In this document: in pieces, positions 56,446 to 64,000 of the stretch
Position numbering within the stretch: position 1 is the first letter of the stretch
How the letters are laid out: each line of letters begins with the position of its first letter
NCBI RefSeq assembly: GCF_963678635.1
Contig: NC_087063.1
Span: forward strand, 75,167,617 to 75,231,616
Length of the DNA: 64,000 nucleotides
Direction of reading: 5' to 3'
Origin: Symsagittifera roscoffensis
Lineage: Eukaryota; Xenacoelomorpha; Acoela; Convolutidae
Translations under genes and position numbers: made by a program
The notes under the pieces: generated by a model
What the model saw: the letters and a program-made list of their open reading frames with translations, nothing else
The model's database searches: none
What the model was told of the DNA's origin: nothing

Positions 56446-59400
56446 CTAAGCAAAACAACAAGTTCAGTTAAGGCCTGACTCTAGAAAAAATAGATTTAAA
56501 TTTTTGGTGAATTAGTTAAATGCGGGTCTAGAATGACAACTCACGACCAAATTGGTCTTGAAGTTAATTTTTTTTCACGGTTCTGCTGAATGAACCCAAT
56601 GTATAGGAAAATGAATGAGAGCAATTAACAGTGAAAAGCAGACAAATGAGCAAAATTTCTAATAGAGATTATAGAGATTGTTCTCCTTAAAAAAATTCAT
56701 CTGCAGAAATTCGGGCTCATTTTTTCGTAAAAGAGGAAAAATGATACCAAATTTCTGAAAATTGGGGTTATCGTTTTCTAACTTTTGGGTAAATAAAGTT
56801 TTATTCGACTATAAACGATTTTCATCCATTTTTATCTCTTTTTGAGTGCTATTTATAGTTCAAAATCAGTTTAAATTTGAGTTGATTACTCTGTTGTTAC
56901 ACAATCGCCCCACTCACCGCCTTCTATGTTTGCGTTCTTCCCGCTCTCCTAAATGAATGTGGGGGAGGGGTTGGTGTGTAAACATGGCGTGGGGGGGGGG
57001 GGGGTTTGGTGTGCGGTGGGTGATGTTAACTAAGGGGCGGACGACGAACAATAAAAATTAGGGAGGGTTGAAAGAAAATAAACAGTTCACATCGACAAAA
57101 GTATTCGATTTTATGAACAGAAAAAATTATCATATCGAAAAAAGGGAAATCAAACAGTTTGTACATTCTCGAGAAATCTTTTTACAATCTCAAAATTGCC
57201 ACAATAATCAATCAAATACCCAGAAATTTTACATAAAATTAATACAAGAAATTACCCACAAATCTTTGTCGCGGAAGAAGACGCTCATAAGATTAGGACT
57301 CGCAGTTAATATGTTTAATTTTTTGAGGAACTTGTGTTTTTATCAAAAATTTGAGTCCAAGATTGGGTTTTGTTGAACCAAACTTTTCAAGGGTAGCTTC
57401 GAAATCAATCATACAATCAATTATGCCCAGTCAACGTTTTTTTTGCAGAAAGTGTAGGTGAAATTTTTGGAAGAGAAAATCTGTTTTTTTAACCTGTTTA
57501 AAAACTTCAAGATTGACGGCGCAGAGCAAATGAAAACTGCTGCAGCATTAATCATACATCTTTTAGAAATCAAGTAATGTAACATAGATCAGAAACAAGA
57601 CTGCTCTTATATCAGGCGAAAGCATTAAACGTTCCAAAGCTCTGAAAACCCTGAAGATTTTTTGAAAGCTAGGAAAATTGAGCTGCAAATATCAAACAAC
57701 AAGTGTGAAAACTTGAATCATATATGAAATTAATGCGACCAATTAGCTTGTCTATAATGCTTTTGGGTCAATTTTGTAGTGCAGATTGTACGCCACGCAT
57801 AAATAAATAGCTTTCGTTTTCAGCATCAAACGAGCTGTTTAGATGGACTCGCTTTAGAGCCACAATAGTTTCAGGCTAATATAGAGTGTGAACGTTCCCG
57901 GTGGAAACACAAAATTCATGGGAGCGATACCCCACACGGTACGTTTTTTATTTAGAAATTGGTTTTTCCCAGGCCACCCTAGGCACATATATTTTTCATT
58001 TTCTATGAAAATTGAAACAAAAAACAACTCAGAGCAATATATGCTTGAGAGTTTCAACGTAATTAAACCGTGTGGTGCTGAAATATCAACAAATTGTGAT
58101 TTATCGAAACTACCAAGATTACCAAAAGTTTTGCAGAATAACAAAGAAATACGAAAAAAAAAGAAGTTTTGTTTTTAACGCACGTTTTTTTGTCACAGAA
58201 AAGTATGCTCACGCCTATCACTTCGAATGTCTTTCGCAAAACAATGAAGAAAATAAGCCTCATTGGTGCAGAGTTACAAAATGCTATAAGTAACAGAGGC
58301 ATCATCAGGTTTCGCATTTCGGTAGGAAATTTTTTTTTTGTAAGAAGTAAATTAATTTGCTCATTATCTTTTCATTGATTATTCAGCAATGATACAGTAC
58401 TGCGAAATTTTATGTTTGGTTTTTCTCCAGTCAGATAATAATTAGCAGTGGTTGAAACAAAACCTGAGTGATTAATTAGGTAAAAATCAATTATGGCTTC
58501 CGGAGAAAAAAATTGTACGCGCTTACGGATAAAACAATTTCAAGCTCCATTTTATTTCTAGTTACTTTTTAAGATAAAAAGTGTTTTTTTTTCCTTGCAA
58601 ACCTTCGCAGAAACTTCGCTAAAAAGATGCTTCTAATTTTTTAAAATAAAAATATCATTTAACACCAACGGATTGAGGGGGGGGGGGGGGGGGTGGACGA
58701 CTATGGACTCTTTCCCGCTCCAGTAGAAAAAATAAGGGTCCCATTAAACCTTCCAAAATCCCCTAAAACGTCGTTTTAGTTTTATTTTTCAGAACTGAAT
58801 CTTTTTTGTGTTTTAGAGAGCAGTTCGACTTAAGGAAATTCGACAAAAATTTAATCTCTCTCCAAGTCAACCAATTTAGTTTTTAGAGTTGAACTGTTTG
58901 ATTAAATACTAAAATGCCATTTTTGGACAAATTTTAGTGGTTTTTTGGAATGCTTATCTTCCGCAAATTTAGTAGATTTTGAAAAAAGGCGCCTTCAAAA
59001 ATCTTTTACCATCGACCGGTAATAATGGATCTCGTAAAAAACATCAAAGGGGAACACTTTGGCCGGTGCGGGTACGAAACTCATATAGGTGGCAGGGGGT
59101 CGGAAGCCGGGTGGGAAGAAGGTGGACTTTTTAACCCCCCCCCTCTTAAATCCGGTTTTGAACTGATTCAAAACATTTTTTGTCTAAACAAGTTTGTGTT
59201 GCCTAAATGTCATATATTTTAGGTTTGCATGAACCAAAAAAAAAGAGTCAGCTTACCTAACGTTGAACGTATAAACATTCTTCATTGTCGCATCTCTGTC
59301 CAAATTGGGTACATTTCGACTGAAACTTTTACCGAAAACTCCTTGTGATTTTATTTCATTCTTGTATGTTTCGTTTGATTTATAGACTGTTTTTTCGGGC

Positions 59401-59582
59401 GATGCTTTTGGCACATAGTCTTCTGAACTAAAGCAAAAAAAAATAGCTATGCTGGATATCGAACGGAATTTACTGACCCGACTGAAATAGTAGAGCAAAC
59501 TTTGAATCACTTACAGAACTGCGAACGAGTTCGAAATATTTGGTAATTGTGGCTCTAGATTGCTGTGTTTCCCCTTGCGTTT
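56088..59582 (-). CDS. uncharacterised FDVIRSRR-motif protein, last three exons
   Basis: Exons 59582-59515, 59427-59257 and 56445-56088 join in phase (0, 2, 2) to give 198 codons and TAA. The encoded region is Ser/Thr/Asn/Arg-rich and probably disordered: HSNLEPQLPNISNSFAV, then NVPNLDRDATMKNVYTFNV, then TNRPKAQGRDIFDVIRSRR near the C-terminus. The last motif matches the protein encoded at 1156-1981, including the upstream Ser/Glu-rich lead. Splice signals are strong: acceptors TTTGTTTCAG and TTTTTTTGCTTTAG; donors TCT|GTAAGT and TTAG|GTAAGC. Upstream exons must exist, because the first exon has no start codon, but none could be placed to the right. Function unknown. Confidence 0.75.
56890..57065. 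repeat. C-run/G-run palindromic segment
   Basis: CGCCCCACTCACCGCC near 56905 pairs with GGTGTGCGGTGGGTGATG near 57010 around a G-run of about 15, resembling the core of the 33166-34210 element. It lies in the last intron of the 56-59.6-kb gene. Confidence 0.55.
57597..57815. repeat. dispersed repeat family C, copy 6
   Basis: Begins ACAAGACTGCTCTTATATCA and continues with blocks matching 2925-3170, including AACAAGTGTGAAAACTTGAA and GTACGCCACGCATAAATAA. Confidence 0.55.
58674..59160. mobile_element. MITE family A, decayed fragments
   Basis: A G-run of about 18 at 58676-58694, AAAGGCGCCTTCAAAAATC near 58985, and CCCCCCCTCTTAAATCCGG near 59135 match family A interior and end sequence, but no paired termini remain. 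Confidence 0.4.
59257..59427 (-). CDS. FDVIRSRR protein 2, penultimate exon
   Basis: Acceptor TTTTTTTGCTTTAG; the first base completes Leu. Encodes SEDYVPKASPEKTVYKSNET, then KSQGVFGKSFSRNVPNLDRD and ATMKNVYTFNV. Donor GTTAG|GTAAGC. Confidence 0.7.
59515..59582 (-). CDS. FDVIRSRR protein 2, antepenultimate exon
   Basis: Encodes KRKGKHSNLEPQLPNISNSF then AV and two bases of a Leu codon. Acceptor TTTGTTTCAG, donor TTCT|GTAAGTG. Confidence 0.65.
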
Positions 59583-60900
59583 CTGAAACAAAGTTATAAA
59601 AGTTGGGTTTCTTTTTTATTGTTTTTTTTAAATTCTATTTAGTTTGGAGTTGAAAAATTCTAAAAAAGAATAATGACCAAACAAATTGTTCCGACCACAA
59701 AACTTTTTTTTGTTTTGCACAAAAGCAAGAATTGCAGTAATACGCCGATTTGTAATAAGCCCTTTGTCAGCCGTTTTTTCAATTATGGTTGCTTTTCGTT
59801 CCAAAAATCGACAAAAATTTACATTTCTATAAATTAAAAAATATTAAAGCTCATTTATCAAAATTTACGATCTTTAAAACCTTCTGTGCTACTTGTACAG
59901 TAAAAGTCTATTCTTGTTTTTCTTAGCGGTGGGATGAATAATTAACTGAAGTAATTTAAAATAATCAAATCTTATAAAAACTCATAAATTTTGACTCAAC
60001 TAAAATTTTTCCGAATATCTCACGGAAGCTCGAAAATTTTTATATCAATTGACTCCTTCGTACTTTATTAGGAAAAAATCCTTAAACTACAGCTGCAATT
60101 AAGAAGACTAAAATAGGACTGTAATCTAACTCTAAGCTAACGGCAACTGAATGAATGGTTGACGATTGGTACCAATTGCGAACCAGGTGGAAACCTTGAA
60201 CAACATTGTTAAAAAAGCAACCTCTTCACATCTAAATGACATTTCAACATTTTACTTCTTTAGTCAGTCGAAAACTCTATTAACATAATAAAGTAACCAA
60301 TTATTTTCCGAATTCAAATATGGCATCGTGATGTACTTGATGTGTTTACAAACTATAAATCTACCCGGGTTGACCTGTCAAAAATAGCAATCACTGGTTC
60401 AGAGATGTTCCAGTTTTATGAATGTTTTAGCGATGACGCAGGGTTACTTCAGGGTTTTCAGCTATAATCATGGATGAATTTGTCACGATAGAACCCTGCA
60501 TCAGAGCTGAATTTAAACCTTCAAAACTTCCAATTGATTTTCAATTTTTGTTACGTGTCTTGACTTCAGTAAAAAAATAAACCATTTTAGCTAAACATTT
60601 GCCAAATACAGTGAAAACTAATGAAAGTTATTTTTGTTTTCGAGATTTACCTTTAGAAAAAGATTTTATCCATGTATGGCTTTGAATGCTACCATGGTGG
60701 TATCTCTGAGACGAAACGCCAGATGGCCACATTTAAAAGCCTGCGACACCAATTTTTGTAAAAAAAAATTGTTCTACTGCAGCAAAGTAGATTCCCCAAG
60801 GTCTGTAGAATATCAAAACTTTAGTTGAAAAATTGTACAAAATTGTGCCATTTGAATTTATTTCCGATTGTTTTAAATTAAAGTTTTTGCAAAACCAAAA
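59583..60900. other. AT-rich flank, no exon placed
   Basis: Expected to be intron or upstream sequence of the minus-strand gene. No exon with a phase-0 donor could be supported. Confidence 0.3.
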
Positions 60901-60904
60901 ATTA

Positions 60905-61080
60905 CTGCGGGATATAGTAAAATTCCCGCATCCAAGTTTAGGCGTAAGTAATTGATTATAACGGTTTATTATGATGCTTTTCTGACAATTATAATTGATT
61001 ATAATTGCCAAAATTAGGTGTTTAAAGTATTTATAATTGATTATAATCGTGATATTTTCCAAGAGATTATAATCACGATC
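60905..61080. repeat. TATAATCGATTATA-type repeat, second copy
   Basis: The inverse of 36478-36680 (GCATCCAAGTTTAGGCGTAA at the left, AAGAGATTATAATC at the right). Similar translations on opposite strands of the two loci come from this shared repeat. Confidence 0.7.
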
Positions 61081-61295
61081 AAGGAAACATCAATCAGGCA
61101 AAAACTGACGAAAATAATTAACAGACAAAACAAATTTAGTGATTTCAAATTGCCATTCTAGTCTAAATTATCTGAGGTTCACTAAATAATTAGAGATTTT
61201 CAGGGTTTCTGTAGTCAGTTTTTTTTTAATCCATGAATTAGCGCTGATCTTTCCCTAAAACTTCAATTTTGAACCGGAGCTGATACTTTCCTGAT

Positions 61296-62104
61296 CATGG
61301 ATAAGTGGCCACTGATCAATTACCAAATCAGCAAGTTGGATTTCTGATAAACCGTTGATCCAGCGATAATTATCTATGACAGGTCTACCCGAAACAGTCA
61401 CGATGAATGCAAGAACTATATCTATGACAGGTATGCTTTCCCCTTGTGCATCTCGAGCTCGCGTACTGAAAGTACCAAAAAGTGCAATTAAAGGTTAATT
61501 GTAAACTTGAAGATAAATACTGGTCAAATACTGCAGCTAGATTACTGAAATTTGAAAGTTTTTTTTATATTGATTTTTTTTTACAAAATGGTTGACGTCG
61601 CAGAGATAATCTTTGCTTTTTCAGGTTCAGGCCCTGATCAGTGGCCACTTTTTCCTGATCGGTTTGTTTGCAGCACTGATTTAAGAGTTATGAGTTATGA
61701 AACAGTTCTGTGTACCTCTACGATTTCAACCTAGGTTTCCCACGCCACGTTTATTCGATAATCATGCTTCCATGGTTTCCGATTTTATTCGTAGTCTTCA
61801 AGTGTTCTACCATGATAGCTGCCTTCTCTTCCTATGTGTTCCTCTGCTTGTTGCTCTCGAGCCTCCAACGGCACACTAGCCTGCACCTCAAACAAGTTTT
61901 GGTAATCACTATGTGCTAATGATGATTGTTCTTCACCGTTTTAAGACTCGTTGCTCGGAAATCGAGAAAAATGTACCAATCTTGTAGACCCCTCTACAGC
62001 TACACGGGCTCACGTATCATAGATATTTCTCATTGGCTCAGCGATTTTCAGAAATCTAACATCGCTGGTTTTGTCCCTGATCAGTGGCCCTTTATCCGTC
62101 ATCA
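61296..62104. repeat. element with CTGATCAGTGGCC inverted ends
   Basis: GGATAAGTGGCCACTGATCA at 61299 is inverse to CTGATCAGTGGCCAC at 61637 and to CTGATCAGTGGCCCTTTATC at 62078. This suggests a TIR element whose right end is duplicated, or two overlapping copies. No coding capacity was recognised. Confidence 0.5.
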
Positions 62105-64000
62105 AAAAAGACTCAACTCTGATTCAATTTACTGCTGCAAGTAATAACCATGAAACTAGGAATGTAAAAAAGATATTTGATTAAAAGAAAGCCATGATTA
62201 TTTTGTATCTTTATTGATGTCTTTTCCAAGTCCAAATATCGATACTTATATCTTCTGTAAAAAGATAATCGCAGAAGATAATTTATTTCTTTTACATGCT
62301 TTGATTTGATTTGCGGTACTCATACTCACACTGCGAGAACTCTTGCATGATTAAAAGACTTCGGTTTAGCGGAAAACATACAGCTTTTTTTAGTGGCAAA
62401 CACTCGAAACAATTGAATTACTTCTGCTTTGAATTCGCCATTCTTATAACCACCAATTTATAACCACTAGACTGGTTTCTTCTGATTTCATTGCCACTTT
62501 GATTTCAAACGTCTTTCTTTCAGTCATGCCAGGAAACAAAGAAATCGTGACCTTTTTTTTGAAAAGCCAATCCTAGCTCCTCGCAGGTATGTCAATGTCG
62601 GTACATTTGGAATCTCAAATATTTTGGGGAATCAAGTATGATTTTTGGGATGCCTTTATGATTAATTCTACTCTTAATTAAAAGTCATTTAAATTTTTTT
62701 TCAAGTTGAGAGCAGATAATAATTAATCACAAGATTATTTAAGTTTATCGAGATAAGTTTTTGAGTTTTGGAGTAATAAATATATCTATCTGTACCTAAA
62801 GGTAATGTCTAGATAAGATGTTTTACACCCTTAATAATTGCTAAGAAGTTCATAAAACTGGGGAATCCGGAGAACTTGTAGCCCACTCTCAGTCAAAAAC
62901 CCTACCATCCTTTGATTGGATTTTTTAGCCCCTCGGATCCTTGCTTGTATTCCCAGCCTTAATATAACATATATCTGCATTGTCTTCCCGGCGAAAAGAA
63001 CTTCAAGCTTTCGGTGTCTTTTCATTGGAGAAATTAGTTTCCTATATCAATATCATTTTTCACAATAATCTTGTGCCCAATTTTTGTGCCCAATCTTTCC
63101 ACAGGATACGAGGTTCTGAAGTTAGCGATCGCCTGTAAGAACCCAATCCGCAAAAAATGTATTCCGTTTGCAACTGTGACAAGAGAAAAGAAACCGGAAA
63201 CTAGGGCTTTTTTAAGGCTTTATTTGAACATTAGGCAATCAAATAAACGATTTAACATAGGGATATTTGCAAAAACAATATTTTAAAGCAAATTCTTAAT
63301 CAAAGACAACGTCAATTAAAGATTTTCTAGCCAAATTTATATAAAAATAAGGATAGCCGGTTAATGTGCAAGTACCAATTGTAAAACAGTTTTTTTCTAA
63401 TGTTGGAAGATTTTGATTCCCGAAACGCGCTTAAAAAATCGAGTGAAATAACTCGATTAAAATTCAGTTTTTGCGGCTTGAATTAAGCACAATTAAGCTA
63501 TTGTAACCCGGGACGCTCAGTTTTTTGGCTCGAAACTAGAAAAAAAATTCAAAAAAATCACACCGGTTTTTCTTGAAAATATTTTAATATATTTTTTTAA
63601 ACTTGTTCGAATCACTACTGAAAGGGCTTCAATATGATATATAACTCAACCCAGTGCGATGATTATTTGTGGTGGTTGATTTTTCTCGGAAAACAAAAAA
63701 AAAGAAAAAATTAAAACACACACAAATACTAAGTTCTTCCCCATTTTCAATGGTAGGAACAACAAGCCATAAATCAATTGATCTGTTATTCGACCAAGTA
63801 TTCCTTGAAAAGATCATCAGATCTTCTACGACTTACATGAATGGCGCCACCCGATGGATTTAAGTGAATCTCCGAATGAGGTTCGTTCGGACTCTTCATT
63901 TCGGATTCGTTCGGATTCGTCTGGAAAACTTTTTTCGTTTTCAGCTGGTCTACATCATGTTTCATTCTAGTTTTCCGGTTCCGCTTTTTCTTAGACTGAG
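62105..64000. other. right-hand flank, nothing assigned
   Basis: AT-rich with no gene that can be supported. A possible acceptor (AATCTTTCCACAG, about 63105) precedes a 61-codon open frame, but there is no donor or homology. Confidence 0.3.

Noticed and set aside
60630-60720. Possible upstream exon of the minus-strand FDVIRSRR gene with donor AAAG|GTAAAT
   Set aside because: Its phase (1) does not match the phase-0 acceptor at 59582 and the translation has no support.
62831-63025. Minus-strand ORF with LQVLRIPQFYELLSNY resembling the C-terminal pattern of small endonucleases
   Set aside because: Only about 16 residues look patterned, with no catalytic residues or flanking exon.
63105-63286. 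Possible plus-strand exon after CTTTCCACAG
   Set aside because: No donor, no recognisable domain, and no second exon to join.

Overview
This is an AT-rich, intron-bearing nuclear segment from an invertebrate metazoan. Support comes from long exons joined by GT-AG (and one GC-AG) introns with matching phases, animal gene families (sacsin-like, RGS22), and many decayed transposons, MITE-like elements, a tRNA-derived SINE and G/C homopolymer runs. No prokaryotic features are visible. The species cannot be named from the sequence.

Four genes can be supported. (1) 1156-1981 (+) is the terminal exon of an uncharacterised Ser/Asn-rich protein with the motif NRPxAQxRxxFDVIRSRR. (2) 17153-31544 (+) is a five-exon sacsin-like gene of 2,952 codons. 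It has two sacsin-type ATPase repeats and a C-terminal HEPN domain. All four introns keep phase, yet TAG (17812) and TGA (28300) interrupt the reading frame. (3) 35069-44889 (-) is an apparently complete nine-exon RGS22 orthologue of 1,302 codons. It includes a 24-nt microexon, a GC-AG intron and a triplicated 3' splice-site region. (4) 56088-59582 (-) holds the last three exons of a second FDVIRSRR protein, a divergent paralogue of gene 1. Genes 1 and 4 lie about 55 kb apart in opposite orientation, flanking the sacsin-like and RGS22 genes.

Most of the rest is repeat. One hAT-like MITE family (termini CAGGGGCGGATYTAG, 8-bp target duplications) occurs at least eight times: in both larger genes' introns, next to an RGS22 splice donor, and 146 bp upstream of the sacsin-like start codon. 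A second MITE family (TIR CATTACGAGGCCAAACTGTG) has four copies. Further elements are two decayed Ty3/gypsy pol remnants, a LINE-type reverse transcriptase remnant, a hAT transposase remnant, a hairpin with about 310-bp arms, TIR elements rich in TATAATCGATTATA, a nested palindromic element and several local segmental duplications.

Region by region: 1-2 kb gene 1; 2-17 kb repeat-rich intergenic DNA; 17-31.5 kb sacsin-like gene; 31.5-35 kb repeats; 35-45 kb RGS22; 45-56 kb duplications and a gypsy remnant; 56-59.6 kb gene 4; 59.6-64 kb repeats with no convincing exon. The neighbouring genes belong to unrelated pathways (a putative chaperone and a multi-RGS protein), so nothing suggests coordinated function.
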